A stretch of DNA of 64,000 nt from assembly GCF_009796865.1 (NCBI RefSeq), contig NZ_CP047028.1, positions 2,666,001 to 2,730,000 on the forward strand, read 5' to 3'. Made by a program: the position numbers and the translations under genes. Position 1 is the stretch's first letter; each line of letters starts with the position of its first letter. Positions 55,201 through 64,000 of the stretch are shown here, piece by piece. The DNA comes from Formosa sp. L2A11. GTDB taxonomy: Bacteria; Bacteroidota; Bacteroidia; Flavobacteriales; Flavobacteriaceae. Under the pieces are notes generated by a model that worked only from the letters and a program-made list of their open reading frames with translations, was not told where the DNA came from and did not search any database.

Positions 55201-55965
55201 CTACTGTTTCTCACTTAAATATTTCCAATACCGCTTAGGTACATGTTGTATGTGTAGTTTCATGTTTTTCCGAGATGCGATGTTTGTACTTTTAAAATAA
55301 TCGTTCCATAATTGCTGAAACTCTAATTCAATTTCAGCAAAGATATCTGTCGATGTTTTAGATGGATCGAAATCAGCATCAAATTCAAGGGTAATGATAT
55401 CTACCTGTTCCAAATCGTAATAAATGCCATACTTCCGTTTTAAATCGTAAATCAGCCACTTTTGGTCGGCATAACGGTTTTTAAAATGATTTCTTATAAG
55501 CGGCAACACATTAAAATCGGGTTCTATATTTGCAAAATAAACACCATCTTTTGTCAGTTTAAACCGCACAAAAGCTTCCATTCTGTGTTTTTCTCGCCCT
55601 ACGTTTTTTGTCAGTTTAGAGATTTCTAAAATATGCACGTTGGTATAATCAGATCCCACATTGATTTTGGAAGCAAACACATAAACCATGGCTTGGAATA
55701 AGGTATCTTCTACAGTAGGTTTTTCACTCAGAAACGCATAATAAAAACGGCGTAATTCATTAGCAGATAGTTTCTGTTTTAAGCCTCTCCACACGCGGTT
55801 TGCTTTCTCTGCGTCCGTATACACGGTTTCGGAACTCCCAAATAAAGGCTGTTGAAACCGCTGAGCAGTAACTATAGTCACTGTTTTTAATTTCATCTCG
55901 AACCCTGTAAAAACAGCGGTTAAGAATCCATCAAATGTGCCGTCGTAAATTAGAGTGGTTTCCAT
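55201..55965 (-). CDS. TIGR03915-family DNA metabolism protein
   Basis: The 254-residue protein resembles the TIGR03915 family, which always accompanies the radical SAM protein encoded next to it. It begins with METTLIYDGTFDGFLTAVFTGFE and has WLIYDLKRKYGIYYDLEQV and EIELEFQQLWNDYFKSTNIA, with the C-terminal KRYWKYLSE. The C-terminal half is often linked with uracil-DNA-glycosylase-like modules in other genomes. A role in DNA repair or modification is inferred. The gap to the radical SAM gene is 9 bases. Confidence 0.85.
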   Translation of the reverse strand: METTLIYDGTFDGFLTAVFTGFEMKLKTVTIVTAQRFQQPLFGSSETVYTDAEKANRVWRGLKQKLSANELRRFYYAFLSEKPTVEDTLFQAMVYVFASKINVGSDYTNVHILEISKLTKNVGREKHRMEAFVRFKLTKDGVYFANIEPDFNVLPLIRNHFKNRYADQKWLIYDLKRKYGIYYDLEQVDIITLEFDADFDPSKTSTDIFAEIELEFQQLWNDYFKSTNIASRKNMKLHIQHVPKRYWKYLSEKQ

Positions 55966-55974
55966 AATAGGGGA

Positions 55975-57237
55975 CTATCCAAAAAGATTTAATTGGTTAC
56001 TAAGCATGCTGGTGTATTTACTCTTTGTGTTTTGTAAGATTAACCCTTTAATTTTTTCGGCAGTGAGATCACGAGTTTCAAATTGGTTAGACGCACAAAT
56101 TAAAAAATATTGCGCACGATTTAAGGATACACCAAGCGCTTTTAAATGGTCCCAATTCAGTTTTCTGTAACGTCTGGCACTTAATATTTTAAATACCGAT
56201 TTCATCCCTAAACCCGGAATTCTGGCTAGCATGCGCTTATCGGCTTTATTCACATCTACAGGAAATTCGTGTAAATTCCGTAAAGCCCATCCCAATTTCG
56301 GATCGATATCTAAATCTAAATGTTGATTGTCTTTGTTTAAAATTTCTTCAATATTAAATCCGTAAAACCGCAATAGCCAATCAGTTTGATACAGTCTGTT
56401 TTCACGTAACATAGGTACAGGCGTGCCAATTTGAGGTAAACGCGTATCGTAACTAATAGGCACATAGCCCGAATAGTACACCCGTTTTAAATTGAAATTC
56501 TTGTAAAAGTAATTGGAAGTGTACATGATTTGCATATCATTTTCACCACTCGCGCCCACAATCATTTGTGTACTTTGCCCAGCAGGCGCATATTTTGGGG
56601 TGCTTTTAATCAGTTTCTTTTCACTTTTATATTGAATGATTTCATTTTTAACCTTTTCCATAGGTTTAATAAAATCGGCTCTGTTTTTGTCTGGAGCTAA
56701 CAATTTTAAACCTTGTTCTGTCGGAATTTCAATATTAACACTCAATCGGTCGGCATATAAACCCGCTTCCCGCATGAGTTCGTCACTGGCACCGGGAATA
56801 GATTTTAAATGAATATAACCATTAAAATTTTCTTCTAACCTTAATTTTTTGGCCACAGACACCAAGCGTTCCATGGTATAATCGGCGCTTTTAAAAATGC
56901 CTGAACTCAGAAACAAACCTTCAATATAATTACGTCTGTAAAAGTTTATAGTTAAATCGACCACCTCTTGTACTTGAAATGCCGCCCGTTTAATATCGTT
57001 ACTTTTGCGTGTTACACAATACGCACAATCGAATATACAATGGTTGGTGAGTAGTATTTTTAATAAGGACACGCAACGCCCATCTTCGGTATACGTATGG
57101 CAAATACCAGAATTCGATGCATTACCCAATCCCTTGTTGGTGTTGGCTCTATTGCTTCCGCTAGAGGAGCAAGACACATCGTATTTAGCAGCATCTGCAA
57201 GGATATTTAACTTTTCTTGTACACGTTCAAAAGACAT
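55975..57237 (-). CDS. putative DNA modification/repair radical SAM protein (TIGR03916)
   Basis: This 420-residue radical SAM enzyme has the CxxxCxxC cluster motif in HCIFDCAYC (Cys67, Cys71, Cys74) and ends with helix-hairpin-helix DNA-binding segments (LARIPGLGMKSVFKILSARR). The N-terminal KLNILADAAKYDVSCSSSG is typical of TIGR03916. The reaction is unknown; DNA repair or base modification is proposed for the family. It is co-oriented with the TIGR03915 gene and divergent from an S24-type repressor. Confidence 0.92.
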   Translation of the reverse strand: MSFERVQEKLNILADAAKYDVSCSSSGSNRANTNKGLGNASNSGICHTYTEDGRCVSLLKILLTNHCIFDCAYCVTRKSNDIKRAAFQVQEVVDLTINFYRRNYIEGLFLSSGIFKSADYTMERLVSVAKKLRLEENFNGYIHLKSIPGASDELMREAGLYADRLSVNIEIPTEQGLKLLAPDKNRADFIKPMEKVKNEIIQYKSEKKLIKSTPKYAPAGQSTQMIVGASGENDMQIMYTSNYFYKNFNLKRVYYSGYVPISYDTRLPQIGTPVPMLRENRLYQTDWLLRFYGFNIEEILNKDNQHLDLDIDPKLGWALRNLHEFPVDVNKADKRMLARIPGLGMKSVFKILSARRYRKLNWDHLKALGVSLNRAQYFLICASNQFETRDLTAEKIKGLILQNTKSKYTSMLSNQLNLFG

Positions 57238-57314
57238 ACTTAAGCATTTAAGTTTAAGGCGTAAAGCTACAACTTAATTGTATTAAAAATGAGTTGTGTT
57301 TTAAATAAATATCA

Positions 57315-57373
57315 TTATAGTGTAAATAAGTATCTCATATTATGATATGTTATTGTGTAATTTATTATATTTG
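57315..57373. promoter_or_regulatory. direct-repeat operators and promoter of the S24 repressor gene
   Basis: TTATAGTGTAAAT (57315-57327) and TTATTGTGTAATT (57350-57362) are direct repeats of TTATWGTGTAAWT, spaced by 35 bases. A -7 element TATATTTG lies at 57366-57373, 25 bases before the start codon. The repeats lie between the divergent radical SAM and repressor genes and are candidate sites for that repressor. Confidence 0.5.
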
Positions 57374-57398
57374 ACATTGAAAATCAACCCATTGAATT

Positions 57399-57998
57399 AT
57401 GAATCGCATTAAATCCGTATTAGAAGACAAAGGCATCAAGCAAACCTGGTTGGCCGAGAAGTTGAATAAGAGTTATAATATGGTGAATTCTTATGTGCAA
57501 AATAGGAGGCAACCCAGTTTAGAACTCTTGTATGAGATTGCTAATATCCTGCAAGTTGAAGCCCGAGATTTATTAGATGTGAACAAAGCGGTGTTTAATG
57601 CTACGGTGGAAAGTGATACCGTAAACATTCCATTAATTGGATCTGTAGCTTGTGGATTACCCATTTTTGCAGAAGAACATATTGAAGCCCAAATCCCGAT
57701 TTCTACACAATTGGTAAAAACGCCATCCGATTATTTTTTGTTAAGAGCAACTGGAGATTCTATGAATACGAAAGGTATTGATAGTGGCGATTTACTACTC
57801 ATTAAACGCCAACATACTGCCGAAACTGGAGATTTAGTGCTTGCCTTAATTGACGACGAAGCCACAGTTAAAGAATTTAGACAAAACGGAAGTACCATTG
57901 TCTTAAAACCACATTCTACAAACCCGAAACATCAGCCCATTATATTAACCACCGATTTTAAAGTTCAGGGTATTGTTACGGAAGTGATTAAAATGTAA
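57399..57998 (+). CDS. XRE-family repressor with S24 (LexA/UmuD-type) peptidase domain
   Basis: The 199-residue protein joins an HTH_XRE domain (residues 3-58) to an S24 peptidase domain with the self-cleavage dyad Ser121 (GDSMN) and Lys158 (ATVKEF). The probable cleavage site is VACGLP near residues 83-88. Such proteins are cleaved in DNA damage with RecA, as LexA is. Its position opposite the putative DNA-repair pair suggests SOS-like control of these genes. Confidence 0.92.
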   Translation: MNRIKSVLEDKGIKQTWLAEKLNKSYNMVNSYVQNRRQPSLELLYEIANILQVEARDLLDVNKAVFNATVESDTVNIPLIGSVACGLPIFAEEHIEAQIPISTQLVKTPSDYFLLRATGDSMNTKGIDSGDLLLIKRQHTAETGDLVLALIDDEATVKEFRQNGSTIVLKPHSTNPKHQPIILTTDFKVQGIVTEVIKM

Positions 57999-58052
57999 TG
58001 TCTAATGTCTCATAGAATTAAACCTTAAAATAAGGTAACACCATTCAAAACA

Positions 58053-58859
58053 TTATTGAATAGCATCTAAAAAAGGAGCCATGTCTAATAACTTAATATC
58101 GTCGCGTTTACGTAATTCTCTTAAAAACCAACCTTTATGTCCAGCACCATAAGTGATTAAGATGCGTTTGCCCTGATAACGGTGTTTTTCTAATGCTTTT
58201 TCAATATTCCAGTAGTGTGCAATATTAATATTTTCCCAGCCACCTAAACCAAGCTCATCATTAAACAATGTATTATAAGGCTGTAGTCCTATATTCTGTA
58301 TGCTGTCATAGGTGTTTGTATGAATAAAATACGGATTGTTTACTTTGCCGCTTGCTTTATATAAAGAATCTGAACGTTTATTTCCTTCAACATATGCCGC
58401 CCAATCGGCAGCTCTAGTTGTGTCTTGACGTATAGCTCTTAATTTTTGTCCACGTTCTACGGCCATAGTACGTGTCCATCCAGCAGTAGGAATAATTTCA
58501 AAATCCATGTCTTTAGATAACGGAAACACTACGTTTACATACTCAGGAAACTGTCTGGTACGAGGTTCAGAAATACTATCGTCTTTTATAAAGCCGTCCA
58601 TAGCTATTTTAAAGTGTTTTGGAGGAATTTCAGTTAGTATATAATCTGGATTTATCTCTCGAATTAACTTTTTTAAATAAGCAACATTGTAAACACTATC
58701 GGTAAGATGACCACCGTGAATGGTTCCTAAAACAATGACTTCATTTTTTAATTTTTCTGTAGCGTTTGTAGTCTCACTTTTAGTCTCGGCTTGTTTACAG
58801 CTCGATAGTGTAAAAAGTACAAGTAATACTGTACAAACGTTAATTGTAATGTGTTTCAT
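58053..58859 (-). CDS. TraB/GumN-like lipoprotein
   Basis: The 268-residue protein has lipobox LSSC and a domain starting VIVLGTIHGGH, with DYILTEIPP and later ITYGAGHKGWFLRELRK. GTxHxxH, the conserved Glu and the C-terminal GxGHxG are the pattern of TraB/PrgY/GumN (Tiki-like) proteins, some of them metalloproteases. The role is unknown. It is monocistronic. Confidence 0.7.
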   Translation of the reverse strand: MKHITINVCTVLLVLFTLSSCKQAETKSETTNATEKLKNEVIVLGTIHGGHLTDSVYNVAYLKKLIREINPDYILTEIPPKHFKIAMDGFIKDDSISEPRTRQFPEYVNVVFPLSKDMDFEIIPTAGWTRTMAVERGQKLRAIRQDTTRAADWAAYVEGNKRSDSLYKASGKVNNPYFIHTNTYDSIQNIGLQPYNTLFNDELGLGGWENINIAHYWNIEKALEKHRYQGKRILITYGAGHKGWFLRELRKRDDIKLLDMAPFLDAIQ

Positions 58860-59387
58860 GTAGAGGTGGTGTTTAATAAAAATTGAAGATATAAAAAACG
58901 ATTAAAACAGCACTAGTATTTTTGTTGTAAGCCGGACTATAAGGGGAATTTAACAGTATTTGGTCTTGTTTATAAGGTGTTCGAGCGAAGTCGAGAACAA
59001 GAATATACGTTATATCACAATTAACTTGCACGTAATCACTAACGATATAAAACACTCAGGTGTTATTATATCTGTGATTAAGTCAAATAGCGCTGAAATG
59101 CGCTATTCCGCTAATTGTTATAATTTGTATTATAATGTTCTGCGTTATGTAACTTGAGCTTGGGTTAAAAGCGAAAGTTATTAATATAGTTTCTTAAAAA
59201 AATTTATTCTTAAAAGTTTCTTCTGCGATGTTAATGGAACACGCTTTTCACGAAGCGACGATAGGAGAGTAGTGGAATGTGTGTGAAATGGAAATGTTTT
59301 TATTATTAATTTTTAAAATTGTAGTTTTCAGTAACTAATTGATAATACTTTTGTATATTTTTACCACAAATAGTTTTATATCATAAA
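58860..59387. other. repeat-bearing left flank of the ietAS module
   Basis: No gene is seen in 528 bases. There is a near-palindrome GTTCGAGCGAAGTCGAGAAC at 58979-58998, a kind frequent in Bacteroidota spacers; a hairpin AATAGCGC/GCGCTATT (59086-59093 and 59100-59107); and at 59117-59150 a sequence similar to one in the right flank (63639-63680). A -7 promoter element TACTTTTG lies at 59346-59353, about 35 bases before the ATPase gene. Confidence 0.55.
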
Positions 59388-60365
59388 ATGGCAGCAGCTG
59401 AACAAATAAAAAGTTTAATTAAATCTTTTAGTGAAGGTGATAATTCACGTTTCTATGCTACAGCTATGCAAATTGCAGCAGCTGAAGCACGCAAGGGACA
59501 TCAAGAACTTGCTGAAGAGTTAAAAAAATTAATTCAAGATTCTAAAAAATTAAAAATTAAAGAAAGCAAGATAAAGAGATTAGCTGTCAATCCTGCACAA
59601 AAAGAACTTAATGATTTATTAGAATTTTCAAGACCTGATGATAAATTGAAAGACATGGTCTTATCTATGAAGTTAAATAAATCTATTCAAAGAGTTTTAG
59701 ATGAACAATGTCAAATAGAAAAATTAAGACAGCATAATTTATTCCCAAGAAAGAAATTATTATTAACAGGACCTCCTGGTTGTGGTAAAACAATGACTGC
59801 TAGAGTAATCTCTAATGAATTGAGTATTCCTCTTTTTGTAATAAGACTTGATGGTCTAATTAGTAGATATATGGGAGAATCAATAGCAAAACTTCGTTTA
59901 GTTTTTGATACTATGAAAGAGTTTAGAGCTGTTTATTTATTTGATGAATTTGATAGTATTGGTACTAACAGAAGTCAAGGGAATGAAGTTGGAGAAATAA
60001 AAAGAGTTCTTAATAGTTTTTTACTTCAAATTGAGAAAGATGATTCTAACAGTTTAATTATTGCTGCAACTAATATACCTGAAAATTTAGATGAAGCTTT
60101 ATTTAGACGATTTGATGACATTATAAATTATCCCTTACCCACAGAAGAGCAAATCTTTAAATATTATAAAAGAGAGTTTTTAAATAACAAATTAATAAAC
60201 AACAATGTTCTGATTGAGCTTTCTAAAAAATCTATTGGATTAAATTTTTCAGACTTAGAAAAGATCTGTCAAGACTTTCTTAAAAATATTATTATTTACG
60301 GAGAGGAAGAATCAAGCTTAGAATTTTTATTTGAAGTAATTGACTCTAGAAAAACATCTTTCTAA
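59388..60365 (+). CDS. ietA: AAA ATPase of an ietAS-type defence system
   Basis: This 325-residue AAA+ ATPase has an N-terminal helical region (1-60), Walker A GPPGCGKT (128-135), Walker B VYLFDEFDSIG, sensor I IIAATNIPENLD and arginine finger LFRRFD. It is followed after six bases by a subtilisin-like protease gene. This pair matches the ietA/ietS arrangement known from plasmid incompatibility studies in Agrobacterium and later reported as an anti-phage system. The ATPase probably restrains or delivers substrate to the protease. Its codon use is more AT-rich than that of its neighbours. Confidence 0.88.
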   Translation: MAAAEQIKSLIKSFSEGDNSRFYATAMQIAAAEARKGHQELAEELKKLIQDSKKLKIKESKIKRLAVNPAQKELNDLLEFSRPDDKLKDMVLSMKLNKSIQRVLDEQCQIEKLRQHNLFPRKKLLLTGPPGCGKTMTARVISNELSIPLFVIRLDGLISRYMGESIAKLRLVFDTMKEFRAVYLFDEFDSIGTNRSQGNEVGEIKRVLNSFLLQIEKDDSNSLIIAATNIPENLDEALFRRFDDIINYPLPTEEQIFKYYKREFLNNKLINNNVLIELSKKSIGLNFSDLEKICQDFLKNIIIYGEEESSLEFLFEVIDSRKTSF

Positions 60366-60371
60366 TATAAT

Positions 60372-62831
60372 ATGTCAAATTTAAATCACATTTTTCTTAA
60401 TGGAAATAATACTTCTTTGCCATATAGCACATATGGTGGTGGACAATTCCATTATAAAGAAGATAGAGACAGAAGAGAACACGGTTTAGGCTTAAAAAGC
60501 TCCTTTAGTTCTGCTGTATCTGAATTTACAGACGGAAATGAAGAATATGAATTTGTTTATATAGAGTTTGAATCTGCATTAAATTTCGAATTAGCTTTTG
60601 ATAGTTTTGAAGATGTTGCCGGAAATTATAGACTTGCATCTTGTAAAGCTCAATTTAGGGCTGATTCTGAAGGTAATCAACAGATTATTTATAAAATTGC
60701 GGTTTATTTAAATAAAAAAGCCGTTTCTAATTTTTTGAATAAAGTTGAAAAATATTTAACAGAAGAAACAATAACAGGTAAACCAAAAAATCAAAAATTA
60801 ATTGCTAATATAGAAAATATTAGAGCAGCTACTTTGGAGAGCTTTTGGCAAGAACCAGAAATAGATTTTCCAAACTCAAATGAAAGTATATGGTGGGAAG
60901 TTTGGTTTAGTTGTGCTAATAAAGAAGTTGTAGAAGAAACTTTGAATTCATTATCCACAGATACTATTTTAACAAATAATAGGCTACTTGTGTTTCCAGA
61001 AAATATAGTAGGCTTAATTAAAGCTACTCCTGAAGAACTAGGAGAAAGTTTACTTTATATAGATAATTTAGCAGAAATTAGAAAACCAATTGAAACCGCA
61101 GATTTCTTCACAAATCTTGATAAAGATTGGGAAGGTGATTTTGTAAGTGATTTACGTAGTAGAATTAATAACCAAATAGAAGAAAATAACATCTCTGTTT
61201 GTCTTTTAGATTCAGGTGTTAATCGTGTTAATCCTTTATTAGAAGATTTAATTCCAGAAAGAAATTTAGACTCAGTAAATCCGACTTGGACAAACTCTGA
61301 CTCCTATAGACAAGGCCACGGAACTCCTATGGCTGGTCTTATTATATATGGGGATTTGAATGAACCACTAACTTCTAGTACGCAAATCAATATTTCTAAC
61401 AATATAGAAAGCATTAAAATTGTTGATCGGACAGCAAATGATCCAGATTTATATGGACAGATAACACTTGAGGCAATATCTATCGGAGAAATTATGAATC
61501 CAGGTAACAAAAGAATCGTTTGTTTAGCAGTTACTTCTCCTGATAATAAATATTTAGGGAGACCATCATCTTGGTCTGCAGCAATTGACCAAAAAATGTT
61601 CGGCTCAATTGTAGAAAGAAATAACAATACTATTATTTTAGTTTCAAGTGGAAACTTGTCCTATGCTGATAGGTTAAATTATCCTATAGCTAATGATGAC
61701 CTGTCAATAGAAGATCCAGCTCAAGCATTTAATGCTATAACAATAGGCGCTTACACAAATAAGGATAGATTAGATACTGCGACTTATCCTGGAGCACAAC
61801 TTTTAGCTCAAAGAGGTCAAATGTCTCCATGCAATACAACTTCAATAAGTTGGAATAAAAAATGGCCAAAGAAACCTGATGTTGTTTTTGAAGGAGGAAA
61901 TGATGGTATATTTAATACAGGTATATTAGATGAAGAATCATTAAAACTATTGTCGACTGGAGTAGGAGGTACAGGTAGATCTTGGCTGACAACTATGGCT
62001 GACACAAGTGCAGCTACAGCATTGGCTTCAAGGTTTGCATCTGAATTATACCAAAAATATCCAAGTTACCTACCAGAAACCATTCGAGCTTTAATAATTC
62101 ATTCAGCTGATTGGAATAATATAATGCTGAATAATAGAAGTTTAGAAAGTTTGTCATCAGAAGATAAATCTAATCTTTTAGCTAGAGTTGGTTATGGAAT
62201 ACCAAATTTAGATAAAGCCAAATATAGTGCTGAAAATTCTTTAAGTATTATAGCTGAAAGAACTTTAAAACCTTTTAAGTTTGAAGATAGTAGAGTGAAA
62301 ACAAATATTTTTCATTTATTTGATTTGCCTTGGCCAACAGATATATTGTCTGATTTAGCTGAATTGGATGTAAAACTAATAGTGACTTTATCATATTTTA
62401 TTGAACCAAATCCAGGAAATAAAAGATATGCTAGTGACCAATCATATAAATCACATGGTTTAAGATTTAAAATGATTGATAAAAATGAAAGTCAAGGGGC
62501 TTTTAAATCTCGAGTTAGTAAATCTATAAAAGATGAACAAGATGATTATGTCGCTGAAGGTAGTGAGAATTGGGTATTGGGAAGTCTTGTAAGAGATAAA
62601 GGTAGTATCCATAAGGATATTTGGGTTGGTTCAGCTGCCGATTTAGCGTTAAGAAATCAAATAGCAGTTTATCCAGTTGGTGGATGGTGGAAGAATAGAA
62701 AAAAACTCAAACGTTATGATTCATCGGTTAGATATAGTTTAATTATTTCGATTGAAACAAATGAAGCTGATATTGATATATATAATGATGTATTGAATCA
62801 GATTTCAGTTTCTATACCTATTGATGTATAA
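60372..62831 (+). CDS. ietS: subtilisin-like (S8) protease of an ietAS-type system
   Basis: The 819-residue protein has an N-terminal domain (to about 265), then an S8 peptidase domain with the triad Asp280 (LLDSGVN), His316 (GHGTPMAG) and Ser546 (ADTSAATA), and a C-terminal domain of about 200 residues. There is no signal peptide, so it acts in the cytoplasm, as expected for the defence protease IetS. In ietAS systems the protease is the toxic effector, controlled by the ATPase. Length and order match that family. Confidence 0.88.
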   Translation: MSNLNHIFLNGNNTSLPYSTYGGGQFHYKEDRDRREHGLGLKSSFSSAVSEFTDGNEEYEFVYIEFESALNFELAFDSFEDVAGNYRLASCKAQFRADSEGNQQIIYKIAVYLNKKAVSNFLNKVEKYLTEETITGKPKNQKLIANIENIRAATLESFWQEPEIDFPNSNESIWWEVWFSCANKEVVEETLNSLSTDTILTNNRLLVFPENIVGLIKATPEELGESLLYIDNLAEIRKPIETADFFTNLDKDWEGDFVSDLRSRINNQIEENNISVCLLDSGVNRVNPLLEDLIPERNLDSVNPTWTNSDSYRQGHGTPMAGLIIYGDLNEPLTSSTQINISNNIESIKIVDRTANDPDLYGQITLEAISIGEIMNPGNKRIVCLAVTSPDNKYLGRPSSWSAAIDQKMFGSIVERNNNTIILVSSGNLSYADRLNYPIANDDLSIEDPAQAFNAITIGAYTNKDRLDTATYPGAQLLAQRGQMSPCNTTSISWNKKWPKKPDVVFEGGNDGIFNTGILDEESLKLLSTGVGGTGRSWLTTMADTSAATALASRFASELYQKYPSYLPETIRALIIHSADWNNIMLNNRSLESLSSEDKSNLLARVGYGIPNLDKAKYSAENSLSIIAERTLKPFKFEDSRVKTNIFHLFDLPWPTDILSDLAELDVKLIVTLSYFIEPNPGNKRYASDQSYKSHGLRFKMIDKNESQGAFKSRVSKSIKDEQDDYVAEGSENWVLGSLVRDKGSIHKDIWVGSAADLALRNQIAVYPVGGWWKNRKKLKRYDSSVRYSLIISIETNEADIDIYNDVLNQISVSIPIDV

Positions 62832-63711
62832 TTATTATGTAAAATAGAATATCGATTTTAACTTGGCCTCATAAAATTTTGGTAAAACAATAAGGTGAAG
62901 TGAGCGTATATATTTTAGGGATTTAGTATTAAAGATTCTTAATAGCTCTAAATACGCAATGAATTTCAAAGCAATCTTGATGAGTTACAATGTTTCCTAA
63001 AATATAGCGTAACGAGCCGTAATTGTTTCCAAAAGTTTATGCAGTCTTGAATTTTTGTTTCTTTTGTTTCAAGACAAAAGATATTATTAAAACTTAAAGA
63101 TTTCAAAACATTAATTTCTATTTTATATAATGTAAATAGTTACAATTAAAAAAAGATGAATAGTAACTAGAATATAGTAAGTGCTTAGAATTTTATTTTT
63201 CTTAAAATTTAAGCTCTTACGGAATGCTACGAGAATCACGTGAAATTTTTTATTACGTAAATATTATCGAATACGTGAATTTTCTAAAGAAGCAAAAGTC
63301 TAGCTTTTAAATTGCGCTGGCAAGCGTTGGATAATTGTGTGTAAAATAAATTGCCAGAGCAATTTGATTTTATAAAACAATCGAGCGCTTGGTGGCGGCT
63401 ATTTTACATAACGGCTAATTATAGATACAAATGTTTTTTAAACGCTGCGAAGCAAACCGCTTATTAGTCTAATGACCCAAGTTCCAATTAATCTTATGAA
63501 AACGAATGCTTCTGGGATATTTTACATAATATAGAATTATAGCTATCATTTTTTTTATAAATAGAATGTGTAGTACTAAACATCATAATTTCTCCAGCTC
63601 GCCATCTGTGTTATAAATAGCTTAATCCACCGGATAAACCTATTTATAATTTGTACTATAATTTATATTATGTAAAATAGAAAATTAAGAATGCTCTCGC
63701 ACCCTTTTCAT
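62832..63711. other. 880-base noncoding right flank with dispersed inverted repeats
   Basis: No gene is seen. The word TATTTTACATAA occurs four times, reversed at the outer positions: about 62838 and 63664 on one strand, about 63407 and 63519 on the other. A 14-bp hairpin with one mismatch joins 63309-63322 (AAATTGCGCTGGCA) to 63352-63365. At 63639-63680 lies the sequence similar to 59117-59150. This looks like degenerate mobile or repetitive sequence at the border of the module. Confidence 0.55.
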
Positions 63712-64000
63712 TTATCTTTCTACACGTCCGCCAGTATTTCCAGCAATTAAGTGTTCTACATCTTCAACGGTAGCATAATTTATATCTCCAGGAAATGTAT
63801 GTTTTAATGCACACGCTGCAGTTGCAAATTCCATGGCTTTATAATCGTCAAAGTTTAATAGTCCGTAAATAACGCCTGCAGCAAATGCATCTCCAGTTCC
63901 TATACGGTCTACAATATGAGTAATTTCAATAAAATCTGTTTCTTTAAATTCTTTACCGTTCCAAATTCTACCTTTAATTTTTTGCCAAGATGCGTTTATA
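63712..64000 (-). CDS. PfkB-family sugar kinase, C-terminal part (KdgK-like)
   Basis: The reverse strand encodes the last 95 residues of a ribokinase/PfkB-family kinase; the gene continues beyond the window. The catalytic signature DRIGTGDAFAAGVIYGLLN supplies the base Asp in GTGD, followed by ATAACALKHTFPGDINYAT, a segment typical of 2-keto-3-deoxygluconate kinases. The stop is at 63712-63714. Assignment to KdgK rather than another PfkB kinase is probable but not certain. Confidence 0.85.
   Translation of the reverse strand, partial: INASWQKIKGRIWNGKEFKETDFIEITHIVDRIGTGDAFAAGVIYGLLNFDDYKAMEFATAACALKHTFPGDINYATVEDVEHLIAGNTGGRVER

Noticed and set aside
58979..58998. Repressor operator at the near-palindrome
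   Set aside because: This kind of GAGCGAAGTCGAG palindrome is common in spacers of the phylum and is better treated as a dispersed repeat.
62832..63711. CRISPR array in the repeat-rich right flank
   Set aside because: Repeats are short (12 bases), irregularly spaced and in both orientations.

Overview
The window looks like a chromosomal stretch of a marine-type member of the Flavobacteriaceae (phylum Bacteroidota). This rests on the AT-rich sequence, the near absence of Shine-Dalgarno sequences, promoters of the TAnnTTTG type, a SusC/SusD pair with an ECF sigma/FecR switch, and several gene orders typical of the group (RDD/SpoIIM/DUF4129/DUF4350/MoxR/DUF58, DUF2339-DUF3999, NCS2-MTA nucleosidase). 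The species cannot be named from the sequence alone.

Layout. 1-230 is the 3' end of a group II intron, inserted just behind a small secreted-protein gene. 1.3-5.3 kb holds a TesA-like lipoprotein esterase divergent from a YbbA/YbbP-type ABC system. 5.4-6.3 kb has two DUF805 membrane genes, recently duplicated. 6.4-12.4 kb is the MoxR/DUF58 envelope operon with a divergent RDD gene. 12.4-15.6 kb has a histidine-kinase remnant, an NhaC-family transporter under a SAM (S-box type) riboswitch and therefore probably a methionine transporter, a flavodoxin-like protein and a small membrane protein. 15.9-19.9 kb has an MFS transporter, three decayed or interrupted genes and a thioredoxin-fold protein. 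20.3-24.2 kb is the DUF2339-DUF3999 pair.

24.5-40.9 kb is the largest functional unit. An ECF sigma gene, a divergent FecR anti-sigma gene, an STN-bearing SusC transducer and a SusD lipoprotein are followed not by glycosidases but by exported amide- and peptide-bond hydrolases: an N-formylglutamate amidohydrolase-like lipoprotein, two amidohydrolases, an M14 carboxypeptidase, a gamma-glutamyltransferase and an e(P4)-type phosphatase. It reads as a peptide or gamma-glutamyl/acyl-glutamate uptake locus.

41.7-49.2 kb is a probable zinc-starvation regulon: a Zur-like Fur regulator, two inverted-repeat operators, merC, folE, two COG0523 GTPases, a MacB-type ABC pair with a histidine-rich loop, a small secreted protein and an alkaline phosphatase. 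49.3-51.1 kb is an HxlR/nitroreductase/OsmC stress cluster. 51.2-55.2 kb has a secreted phosphatase, a DUF6642-like gene with a broken partial copy 2.5 kb away, and an NCS2 permease with an exported MTA/SAH nucleosidase. 55.2-58.9 kb has the radical-SAM/TIGR03915 DNA-repair pair divergent from an S24-peptidase repressor, and a TraB-like lipoprotein. 59.4-62.8 kb is a two-gene AAA ATPase/subtilase module that matches the ietAS anti-phage system, with repeat-rich noncoding flanks. The window ends inside a PfkB sugar kinase.
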